DNA from: a virus
Length of the DNA stretch: 22,793 nucleotides
Direction: 5' to 3' (one strand)
Virus record (IMG/VR): IMGVR_UViG_3300025645_000494
Span: 1-22,793 of that record
Numbering within the stretch: position 1 is the first letter of the stretch; each line of letters begins with the position of its first letter. Shown piece after piece: positions 1 through 6,145 of the stretch. Position numbers and translations under genes: made by a program. Under the pieces are notes generated by a model that had not been told where the DNA came from, did not search any database, and saw only the letters and a program-made list of their open reading frames with translations.

Positions 1-28
1 ACTGAATAAATAAAAAATGGGATTTGTT

Positions 29-57
29 AGGGGGATGCTTTTTTATCCCCCTTTTTT
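29..57 (+). terminator. Hairpin with T-run beyond the tape measure gene
   Basis: AGGGGGAT (29-36) pairs perfectly with ATCCCCCT (45-52) across an 8-nt loop and is followed on the plus strand by six T (52-57). In that orientation it is a textbook intrinsic terminator for a plus-strand transcript arriving from the left, although no plus-strand gene is visible here. For the minus-strand tape measure transcript the hairpin lies just past the stop codon, but the U-run comes only about 12 nt after the stem, so termination in that direction would be weaker. Confidence 0.6.
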
Positions 58-2089
58 ATCCTTTAGCCATTTTATTTGATGCTTGACCAAAGACATAAAC
101 CAAGTCTTGACCCCTTACCACTAATTCACCGGATAAACTCCGATCCGCTACAAAGTCTGATATTCCCGTACCTCCGAATGATTGAGAACTAGCACCGCTT
201 GAAGCACCAACTCCACCACCTCCGCCACGACTTCCACGGCCTCCACCTTTGCCAAATGCGCCTGATATTAAAGCTAATGCGCCACCAATGAATACAGGCA
301 ATAAAGCTAAACCAATAGGCCCTAATGCATTTGCAGCTTTTGCAGCAACTGCAATGCCTTCACCCGCAGCCTCAGTTTGTGATGCTTGACTGGATATTAA
401 AGAAGCTGCTTTTTTTGCTGCCACTTGTTGAAATATTGCAGTAATTATTTTAGGGGTATTTGAAAGTAATGTTGATACAAATCCTCTTAAAGCATCACTT
501 CCAATATTTAAGGAATTAGCTATCTGAGTTCCCAAAGCTGCATAAGCACTTGATAAATCTAGTAGTTTTGCCTTTGTTTCTTCTACTATTTCATCTGGTA
601 TATCTGGAACTAGAGGTCCATCAGGTAATCCAATATCAATTCTTTGAATACCTCCTTGATTGGCAATACTCTCATCTTTTAATTGACCTGCTAAAATATT
701 TCCTGCTCCAGATTCAATACTTGCAGTTAATCTGTTTGTTTCTGCTAATTGTTCATTGAATAATCTTGCATTTTCAGCACCATCAAGAAAGAATTTTTTA
801 TTTAGATCGTCTGCAACCTTTGAAAAATCTTCAAATGATTGCTTAGTATTGGTTGTTGTGGTTGATACACTATCTAATGAATCTTTAAAATCATCTACGG
901 CTTTTACTCCTTCAACCCCTAATCCAGAAATAATACTTTCGGAAACTGATTTACCAAAATTTTCTAAGATAAGTATTGCACCTTGACTGACTCCTGATAA
1001 TCCGGGTATAATTCCTGATAGTAAATTAACGGCTTTAGCAATTTTTAAAGCTCCGTCAACAAATTCCAAGGTCATAACCTTAGTGTTAAAAACAATTTGA
1101 TCAAAATTAGTAGCAACCAAAACGCCTAAACCTACAACTGCAATTCCTATTATTCCGATAGGGCCTGAAAGTGCTGTGAATCCTGCTGCTAATAATGGCA
1201 ATGCTTTTATGACTCTTCCAATTCCAATTAATAATGGCCCGATTGCAGCCGTAATTCCTGCTATAATTACAATAGTTTCTCTAGTTTCTTTATCTAGGCT
1301 TAAAAATCCCTGAACCAATTCATTTATTCCTGTTACTATTTTATTGGTAATTGGTAGTAAAACTTGCCCAAAAGAAACAGATAAATCCTGAATCCTTTCT
1401 TGCAATAACCTTGTTTGATTTGCTAAACCATCCTTTGTTTTGGCATAATCTCCAATAGCATTTGTGCTTTGTTGTAAAGCAATATCTAAAGTCGCTTGAG
1501 CCTTTGCCTGTCTTTCAGTTTCAAAAATTAATCCTTTAGCCGTATTGATTGCAACCTGCTTTTTTACATCCTCTTCTAATATGGATATTCCTAAAGCCTT
1601 AACTGATTCCCTTTCTCCTAATAGTGCCTTTGTTAATGCCTGACTAGCACCTTCTGCACCTCCTGCAAAGTTTGTAAATGATGCCAAATCAACCGCCAAC
1701 TTATTTACCTCTAATGACAAATCTAAAGCAGCTTTCTGACCAAACCCAAAACCTGTCAATAAATCTCCTGTATCTGAAAGAAGTTGTTTTGATGCTAAAG
1801 AAGAAAGTCCATAGCTATCTCTTAAACTTGTAAAAGCATCATCAGCCGATTTCTGAACATCCCTAAAAACGGTATTGAACTTTGATGCAGTTTCTTCAAA
1901 ATCACTTGCAGTTTTTACCGCTGCAACTCCAATAGCTAATAACGGAGCAGTAACCGCTAGAGATAAAACTTTACCTAATGCAGTTGCATTTTTACCGAAC
2001 TTTTGAAGTGAACCCTCAGCATCAAGTAAGGCACTTTTTAAGTTGTCAATCTTTGCCCCTATCTCAACGTCTATTCTAGGATTTGCCAT
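56..2089 (-). CDS. Tail length tape measure protein
   Basis: A 677-residue protein resembling TP901-type tape measure proteins. It should lie inside the tail tube, set tail length and be ejected with the DNA. The N-terminal 60 residues combine a charged start with a hydrophobic stretch (about 38-60). An Ala/Gln/Lys-rich helical region follows (about 60-260), then a long hydrophobic Ile/Gly/Ala segment (about 275-345), another near 575-615, and a Gly/Ser-rich tract near 620-650. At the usual rule of about 0.15 nm per residue it predicts a tail near 100 nm, which is an inference. The gene overlaps the T part of the chaperone pair by 14 nt, the order seen in most siphophages: tube, G, GT, tape measure. 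It starts at ATG 2089. The family assignment comes from composition and position; no catalytic motif is visible. Confidence 0.9.
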   Translation of the reverse strand: MANPRIDVEIGAKIDNLKSALLDAEGSLQKFGKNATALGKVLSLAVTAPLLAIGVAAVKTASDFEETASKFNTVFRDVQKSADDAFTSLRDSYGLSSLASKQLLSDTGDLLTGFGFGQKAALDLSLEVNKLAVDLASFTNFAGGAEGASQALTKALLGERESVKALGISILEEDVKKQVAINTAKGLIFETERQAKAQATLDIALQQSTNAIGDYAKTKDGLANQTRLLQERIQDLSVSFGQVLLPITNKIVTGINELVQGFLSLDKETRETIVIIAGITAAIGPLLIGIGRVIKALPLLAAGFTALSGPIGIIGIAVVGLGVLVATNFDQIVFNTKVMTLEFVDGALKIAKAVNLLSGIIPGLSGVSQGAILILENFGKSVSESIISGLGVEGVKAVDDFKDSLDSVSTTTTNTKQSFEDFSKVADDLNKKFFLDGAENARLFNEQLAETNRLTASIESGAGNILAGQLKDESIANQGGIQRIDIGLPDGPLVPDIPDEIVEETKAKLLDLSSAYAALGTQIANSLNIGSDALRGFVSTLLSNTPKIITAIFQQVAAKKAASLISSQASQTEAAGEGIAVAAKAANALGPIGLALLPVFIGGALALISGAFGKGGGRGSRGGGGGVGASSGASSQSFGGTGISDFVADRSLSGELVVRGQDLVYVFGQASNKMAKG

Positions 2090-2422
2090 ATTTTGGAATC
2101 ATTTTATTGTTTCTTACAATTTCAGCTAATTTACGCAATCTTTCAGCTTCTTTTACTGGCATTTTTGTAACCTCCTTTGATTTCTCCCAAGGGAATTTAT
2201 AAAGCGATTCAGGAGTAAGATTAGACCCTTTCTTGAGGTGTGGAATGATGGATAAATAACCCACCAATCTAGACTGTTCCCAAGAATCCCTAATGTCAAT
2301 CTCATGCCCTTCAATCATATCCTTTAGATCATCTAAGCCCAATAAAAAAAGGTCATTCTGGGATAGTTTTAACCGCCCCGAAATGACCCTAATTTCCTTT
2401 TCAAAGTTGAACCCTTCGTCTA
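2076..2422 (-). CDS. Tail assembly chaperone T part, made by -1 frameshift
   Basis: This frame opens at the stop of the preceding gene and runs without a stop to 2076. Read after a -1 slip on the A9 run, protein G continues through about 115 more residues, giving a GT fusion of about 220 residues. No ATG begins this frame; the only start-like codon near its head is TTG at 2342, which supports expression as a fusion. The sequence is helical and charged, with a basic C-terminus. In lambda-like and many other siphophages G and GT coat the tape measure and recruit tail tube subunits. Order, size, frame relation and slippery run all fit that family, although sequence similarity to known T proteins could not be tested. 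The end overlaps the tape measure start by 14 nt. Confidence 0.8.
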
Positions 2423-2737
2423 TTTTTTTTTATCAGCAGGTGCAGAACTACCAAGGTCAACCCCTAGCATAGTTGCAACCGAACTAACCAATTCATTCAT
2501 ATCTAGTAAATCCAAGAAATCTTCTGAGCTGTATTTCTCTTGTTTTTCTTCCAATTTGCAAGCTGACTTGTAAGCGAAATAAAGCGCATCCGCATAGCCT
2601 TCCATGTCGTGTGGATGCGCTTGAATGAACTCGAAAACGCTTAACTTATGCTTTGCTTGAAATAGTGTAAATACTCTCGCACTCGCAAAAATAGGAAACT
2701 CAATCCTATCATTTTTAATAGTGTGAATCTTAGCCAT
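2420..2737 (-). CDS. Tail assembly chaperone G
   Basis: A 105-residue, mostly helical protein directly downstream of the tail tube gene (9 nt gap) and upstream of the T frame. It ends in a Lys-rich tail encoded by GAT followed by nine A and TAG. Position, size and the terminal slippery run identify it as the unshifted product of the tail assembly chaperone pair (gpG-like). The protein is needed for tail assembly and is absent from the mature virion in characterised phages. The start ATG at 2737 follows an A/T-rich leader. Function rests on synteny and the frameshift architecture rather than on a conserved motif. Confidence 0.8.
   Translation of the reverse strand: MAKIHTIKNDRIEFPIFASARVFTLFQAKHKLSVFEFIQAHPHDMEGYADALYFAYKSACKLEEKQEKYSSEDFLDLLDMNELVSSVATMLGVDLGSSAPADKKK
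2423..2431 (-). other. Programmed -1 frameshift slippery run (A9)
   Basis: On the minus strand nine consecutive A (2431-2423) precede the TAG stop at 2422-2420. In the zero frame they read AAA AAA AAA, so the heptamer A AAA AAA is in the phase needed for tandem -1 slippage. After a slip the next codon is ATA, and the frame stays open for about 115 codons into the downstream T frame. I checked this codon by codon across 2423-2337. No strong downstream stimulatory structure was obvious by eye. Confidence 0.85.
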
Positions 2738-2746
2738 AAATTTTTA

Positions 2747-3166
2747 TTAGGTTGTAACTTGACTTCTTACAGGAGTTCCCGCAAAGTTTAAAGTTGCTGA
2801 AAATGTAATTTGTGAATCCTGATCTGAAGTAATTTCAAGACTGTCTATTGCTACAATTACAGTAATGATTTCTTCGCCTGGATCAGTACCGCCCCAAATA
2901 GCAGTAACCAAATCCCCTAACTGTTCAAATAAATCAAAGGCAGAAATATTTGGATTTGTTGGAGTTGAGTTATAATCACCTGTAAAGGAAATTGATCCTT
3001 CTTTTTGACCTCCGGCAATTCTTTTGCCATAATCACCCTCGCAACGATTACGAACTAATACGGAAGAGTTAGAGACAGAAAGCGTTGATGATTGCTTGCA
3101 AACTAGTTCAATTCCTGATCCAAGTAGCAATGCGAAGTTTTGACCGAGCGTGTATGTTGATGCCAT
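2747..3166 (-). CDS. Major tail tube protein
   Basis: A 139-residue protein starting MASTYTLGQN at ATG 3166. It is beta-rich (alternating Thr/Ser/Val) and has a central Gly/Ser-containing segment typical of TP901-1-like tail tube subunits. It lies immediately before the chaperone pair and tape measure, the standard siphophage position for the tube protein. An in-frame ATG at 3205 would add 13 residues, but the shared late-promoter layout puts the -7 element 18 nt upstream of 3166, so 3166 is preferred. Expected to polymerise as hexameric rings. Function rests on synteny plus fold-like composition. Confidence 0.8.
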   Translation of the reverse strand: MASTYTLGQNFALLLGSGIELVCKQSSTLSVSNSSVLVRNRCEGDYGKRIAGGQKEGSISFTGDYNSTPTNPNISAFDLFEQLGDLVTAIWGGTDPGEEIITVIVAIDSLEITSDQDSQITFSATLNFAGTPVRSQVTT

Positions 3167-3184
3167 GTTGCTTATTCGTTTTAC

Positions 3185-3216
3185 CAAATATGCCAATAAT
3201 CGCAATAAAAAACAAA
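3185..3216 (-). promoter_or_regulatory. Late promoter A (tail tube operon)
   Basis: On the minus strand TTTG (3216-3213) is followed after 20 nt by CATATTTG (3192-3185), close to the Bacteroidetes promoter TTTG/TANNTTTG. The leader then carries AAACG, and the ATG of the tail tube gene is 18 nt from the -7 element. The same arrangement occurs upstream of the protease, portal and small terminase genes. Confidence 0.7.
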
Positions 3217-3267
3217 AATAATTTTTTTTCTATGGTTTTAATTCTTAATATTGGATTAATATTTAAC

Positions 3268-3391
3268 GGATAACGGACGAGTGTATGAGCAGTAGTTTTG
3301 CACAATCTTTGATAAATAAACAGAACTTTAAATTAATAACCAAGCGATAGTTAAAAGGCTGACAGGCTATTGCTTATACACATTGTTAGCC
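3268..3391 (+). repeat. attC-like integron recombination site 1
   Basis: R'' GGATAAC (3268-3274) and R' GTTAGCC (3385-3391) are complementary at 6 of 7 positions. Between them, L'' GTGTATGAGCAGTAG (3281-3295) and L' CTATTGCTTATACAC (3367-3381) are complementary at 13 of 15. They enclose a 71-nt central spacer. The order R''-L''-spacer-L'-R', with short unpaired spacers between R and L, is the architecture of integron attC sites. The expected cleavage point is between G3385 and T3386. A TANNTTTG match lies in the spacer (3293-3300), without a clear -33 partner. Confidence 0.7.
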
Positions 3392-3680
3392 ACCGTTTTA
3401 TTATGCAAAAACATTTGATTAGAGATGAAAAGAAAGCACTTGAGTATATTGTTGATTGCACTCTTGCAACAGTAAGCCACATGGCAATGCTTAAAAGTAG
3501 AAAAAAAGGTGAATATGAAAGACAAATACAAATAGCACAAACAGGCGTAAATTGGCTTGCGGATTTTGATGTAAAAATAGAAGTTAATAGTAGAGCTTAT
3601 CAAGTGCTTTCTTGCCCTTCCAAGACAGTAAAAGAATGGGTTGAGAAGTACGAGTCTTAAATTGTGGCTAACGGACAGGG
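3386..3680 (+). mobile_element. Integron-like gene cassette 1 (3' site truncated)
   Basis: The unit begins after the G/TT point of attC-like site 1. GTTAGCCAC (3385-3393) is the exact inverted complement of GTGGCTAAC (3664-3672) beyond the ORF. In integron cassettes the first bases of a cassette pair with the R'' box at its own 3' end, because both form one attC in the circular molecule; that relation is met here. The 3' site keeps R'' and GGACAGGG but no matching L'/R' arms follow, so it looks truncated. The right boundary is approximate. Confidence 0.6.
3403..3660 (+). CDS. Cassette-borne protein of unknown function
   Basis: An 85-residue soluble protein (start MQKHLIRDEK) on the strand opposite to the tail genes. 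It has a helical, basic first half (Arg/Lys near 30-45) and a C-terminal part ending VKEWVEKYES. The frame is open upstream to 3370, but that part lies inside the attC-like arm, and ATG 3403 follows the TTATT leader also seen before neighbouring cassette ORFs. It is bracketed by the matched cassette ends at 3385-3393 and 3664-3672. No family was recognised. Integron cassettes commonly carry such small orphan genes. Confidence 0.65.
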   Translation: MQKHLIRDEKKALEYIVDCTLATVSHMAMLKSRKKGEYERQIQIAQTGVNWLADFDVKIEVNSRAYQVLSCPSKTVKEWVEKYES

Positions 3681-3716
3681 ATGTATTTAGTGCGAAATTT
3701 AATTACAAAACATATT

Positions 3717-3953
3717 ATGGAAAACGAAGAAATATTACAAAAATTAAGATCGGTAAAACTAACTCTTATGGCACATCCAGACAATGAGCCGAATAGCGAA
3801 TTTGAAGATCAGATAAGTACAATCGAAGAAATAGAGCAAGCATTGAATACATCTAATGTTGTAGATATGTTAAAACCTTTAAAAAGAATGTGCTTTGATT
3901 GTCAAGAACCATTATTAGACAATGAGGATGTTTGGTGTAGTGAATGTATGTAG
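3717..3953 (+). CDS. Small protein with C-terminal zinc ribbon
   Basis: A 78-residue acidic protein starting MENEEILQKL. The first 55 residues are helical and Glu-rich. The C-terminus carries CFDC, then a 12-residue spacer, then CSEC, a CxxC/CxxC pattern expected to bind one zinc. The longer frame from 3681 begins with TTG-type codons inside cassette-end sequence, so ATG 3717 with its CATATT leader is preferred. It lies between two attC-like regions. The partner gene at 4376 has the same kind of ending, which suggests two related zinc-ribbon proteins. The function is not known; the ribbon could bind nucleic acid or protein. Confidence 0.6.
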   Translation: MENEEILQKLRSVKLTLMAHPDNEPNSEFEDQISTIEEIEQALNTSNVVDMLKPLKRMCFDCQEPLLDNEDVWCSECM

Positions 3954-3965
3954 GTTTTAATTATA

Positions 3966-4098
3966 TACAACTTCCGATGGCTTTGCTGTCGGGCGGGACT
4001 TTTGGAAATGAAATTATCAACCTAAACAGAATTTTATATGGAAACTCAAACATCAATTAACCACCAAACCCCGCCTGCGGCAAAACCATTGTTAGCGG
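3966..4098 (+). repeat. attC-like integron recombination site 2
   Basis: L'' (3977-4005, beginning ATGGCTTTGCTG) and L' (4061-4089, ending GCGGCAAAACCAT) pair along most of their length, with a few mismatches and one bulge. Outside them lie an AAC-ending R'' box (TACAAC, 3966-3971) and R' GTTAGCGG (4091-4098). R''/R' complementarity is poor apart from AAC/GTT. The loop contains the ATG used by the next ORF. The geometry matches attC, but the R box is weaker than in site 1. Confidence 0.55.
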
Positions 4099-4319
4099 CT
4101 GGGCTTTCTGTTGGTGAAATAATAGTTGCTGATATTATTGGCGAAGGGTTTTACGAAATCCATTCTTTCGGAGAAATATTTGTAAATGTAAAGTTGCTTA
4201 AATTATTTGGAAAAGGATGGAAATGGCGTGGTCATATTACCAACTGCCATAATTACCCTGAGCCAATAAACTTAGAAAGATGGATGAGTTATCGGAGGGT
4301 TTCAAAGCCTTGCCGCTAA
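4038..4319 (+). CDS. Cassette-borne protein starting inside an attC-like loop
   Basis: A 93-residue protein whose ATG (leader ATTTTAT) lies in the central spacer of attC-like site 2. Its residues 9-19 are encoded by the L' arm and R' box, and the TAA stop is part of the R'' box GCCGCTAAC (4312-4320). After the site-encoded head the sequence is hydrophobic and then rich in aromatic residues (GKGWKWRGHITN), suggesting a small beta-type domain. No family was recognised. No other start codon is obvious after the R' box, so read-through from the site is the simplest reading. That would make the head a product of recombination rather than part of the ancestral gene. Confidence 0.5.
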   Translation: METQTSINHQTPPAAKPLLAAGLSVGEIIVADIIGEGFYEIHSFGEIFVNVKLLKLFGKGWKWRGHITNCHNYPEPINLERWMSYRRVSKPCR

Positions 4320-4345
4320 CGGACACAGATATGATTAGTTTTTTT
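4092..4345 (+). mobile_element. Integron-like gene cassette 2
   Basis: GTTAGCGGCTGGGCTTT (4091-4107) pairs with AAAGCCTTGCCGCTAAC (4304-4320) at 15 of 17 positions. GTTAGCGGC/GCCGCTAAC is perfect, and it differs from the first cassette's pair GTTAGCCAC/GTGGCTAAC at the same two positions on both sides. Matched ends within each unit and mismatched ends between units are what integron cassettes show. GGACA follows R'' in both. No convincing L'/R' arms follow, so this unit also has a degraded 3' site and its right edge is approximate. Confidence 0.55.
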
Positions 4346-4375
4346 TGATTATTAAACGAACAAATTTTAAATATT

Positions 4376-4540
4376 ATGAAAAAGGAAAATAAAAGTACAG
4401 AACCTAAAAACACGGATAAAAAATTAATTATATCTGATGTTATGGTTGAGTTGCCTGAATATGAACTTGATTTTTGTGATAAGTGTTTTCAGATGACTAA
4501 CCACTTAAATGGTATTTGCCAGAAATGTAAAGGCAATTAA
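4376..4540 (+). CDS. 54-residue protein with C-terminal zinc ribbon
   Basis: A short ORF (start MKKENKSTEP). The Lys-rich N-terminus looks disordered. A short strand region follows, then FCDKC, an 11-residue spacer, then CQKC near the end. The CxxC/CxxC ending resembles that of the protein at 3717-3953. The ATG follows an AAATATT leader like its neighbours. It comes directly after the R''-like box at 4312-4320, so it is probably the last gene of the cassette-like island. Function unknown. Its small size makes coding status less certain, but the cysteine pattern argues for a real gene. Confidence 0.5.
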   Translation: MKKENKSTEPKNTDKKLIISDVMVELPEYELDFCDKCFQMTNHLNGICQKCKGN

Positions 4541-4641
4541 CCATAACATAATATATACGCAACTATTAAAATGCATTTTAAAACGCTATAAAGGCTATTT
4601 TTTTGTGATTATTCAAAAAAAATATATGCGCAATAGGTATT
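4541..4641. other. A/T-rich spacer between convergent genes
   Basis: This stretch separates the last plus-strand small ORF from the end of the minus-strand tail terminator gene. It holds a near-perfect direct repeat (AATATATACGCAACTA at 4550-4565; AATATATGCGCAATAG at 4621-4636) and a 16-nt palindrome, TTAAAATGCATTTTAA (4566-4581). No intrinsic terminator with a strong G/C stem is visible on either strand. Confidence 0.5.
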
Positions 4642-5085
4642 TTAAAGCTCAAAAACATCAAATGAATAGTTGATTACTTTCCTAAATGCTACCTCAGTAG
4701 ATCCGAATTCAATCCTAGATAAAGCATTGATCTTATCCACTTTCAAAAGCTGAAATGATGATCCTAAATCCAAAGAGTTAGTAATCAAAGGCTGGATTAC
4801 CTCGCTAATCTTCTCACTTGCTAATTTTCCTCCTGAACCCTTTGGAAACTTAGTTATTATGTCAATGGTAAGGCTTAATGATTGCCGTTCGTTACATCTG
4901 TTTCCGGTTGTTTCTGATTCGTTCTGATCGGTTATTAGAACATAACATCTAGCACCTCGGTAAAGTGGTAAAACTGTATTAGGATTAAGAAATGAATCCT
5001 GTAAAGGAATTACAACCAACTCAACCGTTAAAGGACTGAGTGCCGTTAATACTGCCTGTCTAAGTGTTAATCCTGCTTCTATCAT
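4642..5085 (-). CDS. Tail terminator / tail completion protein
   Basis: A 147-residue protein in the gene slot usually held by the tail terminator (gp17/DUF3168-like). It is predicted to be alpha/beta, with an N-terminal helix (MIEAGLTLRQAVLTAL), and would cap the tail tube at the neck. It overlaps the gp10-like gene by 4 nt (ATGA), indicating translational coupling. The next late gene, tail tube, is normally adjacent; here it is separated by about 1.5 kb of opposite-strand island. Assignment rests mainly on order and size. Confidence 0.6.
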   Translation of the reverse strand: MIEAGLTLRQAVLTALSPLTVELVVIPLQDSFLNPNTVLPLYRGARCYVLITDQNESETTGNRCNERQSLSLTIDIITKFPKGSGGKLASEKISEVIQPLITNSLDLGSSFQLLKVDKINALSRIEFGSTEVAFRKVINYSFDVFEL

Positions 5086-5552
5086 TTCTTTGTTGCTTTA
5101 TCAATTACCTCTTTTAATTCCTTAACTATCCTGGACCTTACAATAAAAAAGAAAGGGAATAAATATCTTTTTGCTGGTATTGTTCCGTCACCTGTTCTAA
5201 AATATGATCGAGCTAACTTTTGAATGTCATCATCATATTCAGATCCTGCAAGTAAATTTTCAGCAGAAAGACCAGTTCCAAACTCATACCATGCCTCAAT
5301 TTGAAACTTTTTATCTTCAATGTCTAATCCAATATTAAAGGTAAGTTTGTCATCAGTAATGGGTTTTGCTTTTATCTTTTGAAAGAAATCTAAAGGTTTC
5401 CCTGCAAAATCTCTAGGAGCTGTTTTTACAGCGTTCTCTTCAATAAATTTAGCCTGATCGTTTAATTCACCTCTTACAGCATCAACAATAGCTTTATTTT
5501 TCTTATCAATATCCTTTAAAGCCTGCTGAAGTCCTATGATCTTGATTGACAT
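5082..5552 (-). CDS. HK97 gp10-like neck/tail completion protein
   Basis: A 156-residue protein with features of the HK97 gp10 family. It has an N-terminal helix after a short strand (MSIKIIGLQQALKDI), a segment of the type ENAVKTAPRD, a central AWYEFGTG motif matching the conserved EFGTG of the family, and a C-terminal PAKRYLFPFF segment matching the usual Pro-Phe-Arg-Pro region. It should act at the head-tail joint. It shares the last base of its start codon region with the preceding gene (1-nt overlap at 5552). Confidence 0.8.
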   Translation of the reverse strand: MSIKIIGLQQALKDIDKKNKAIVDAVRGELNDQAKFIEENAVKTAPRDFAGKPLDFFQKIKAKPITDDKLTFNIGLDIEDKKFQIEAWYEFGTGLSAENLLAGSEYDDDIQKLARSYFRTGDGTIPAKRYLFPFFFIVRSRIVKELKEVIDKATKK

Positions 5553-6145
5553 TATACTCTTAAGTCACCTGCGTAAATTCTTTCAAGAGTAATCTGCTTG
5601 TCCCAAATTAACATAGTATGTGATGGGTTAATCTGTAAATTTCCACCATTCGTAAAGAATGTGTCTCTACAAAATATGTTAGTCGTGAAGCTAAATCTTT
5701 GCGCTACATTAGCGCCTCTTGGAAAAGTTTCTACTTTAGTAAGAATATTTCCGATAAGGCCATTAATATCTATTTTAAAATCAAAGAAACCATTACTATT
5801 GGATATCTCTGCGCTAAAATCTATTCTCATTATGTAAGTATCACCAATAGCCATAGGTGTAATTTTATTTCCGACCCATAAATTACCGTCCCCTAATGCG
5901 AATGGTTTATAACCATCAATAGGAGTAATATCAACAATTGTTATAATATTATCTATATCTGACACTAAAGTTTGCTTATTGTCAACGTCATTTACAATGT
6001 CAGTGTAAACCATCCACCCTTTAGAATCATATAGGTTATTTATAGAAGCCTTTAATGAGTTTAGATCATCTGCAATTACTTTGTTAATTTCTGGCAAAGG
6101 GTTAATTATGCTGTCTACTTTATCGGTAAATGTAATTCTAGCCAT
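5552..6145 (-). CDS. Putative structural (fibre or decoration) protein
   Basis: A 197-residue protein in the connector block between head closure and gp10-like genes, a slot that is usually empty. Residues 1-45 contain PEINKVIADDLNSLKASINN, a helical motif I associate with Bacteroidetes phage fibre-like proteins. The remainder is beta-rich with many Asn, Phe and Thr and a repeated strand pattern to the C-terminus (ERIYAGDLRV), consistent with a jelly-roll or fibre-head domain. One-base overlaps at both ends place it firmly in the operon. A virion surface protein is the likeliest role, but this is inference. Confidence 0.5.
   Translation of the reverse strand: MARITFTDKVDSIINPLPEINKVIADDLNSLKASINNLYDSKGWMVYTDIVNDVDNKQTLVSDIDNIITIVDITPIDGYKPFALGDGNLWVGNKITPMAIGDTYIMRIDFSAEISNSNGFFDFKIDINGLIGNILTKVETFPRGANVAQRFSFTTNIFCRDTFFTNGGNLQINPSHTMLIWDKQITLERIYAGDLRV

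Noticed and set aside
2076-2342. Independent gene starting at TTG 2342
   Set aside because: No leader and no ATG; the frame is continuous with the upstream chaperone through the A9 slip site, so it is treated as the T part of a fusion.
3085-3305. Overlapping open frames on both strands at the tail tube/cassette boundary
   Set aside because: They overlap the tail tube gene head, the late promoter and attC-like site 1; composition is A/T-driven and no protein pattern is seen.
4550-4636. Third attC-like site after the 4376 ORF
   Set aside because: The AATATATRCGCAA copies are direct, not inverted, repeats, and no R' box GTTAG follows.
5598-5881. Plus-strand frames inside the 5552-6145 gene
   Set aside because: Shadows of the minus-strand gene; the one-base overlaps of that gene with both neighbours support the minus-strand reading.
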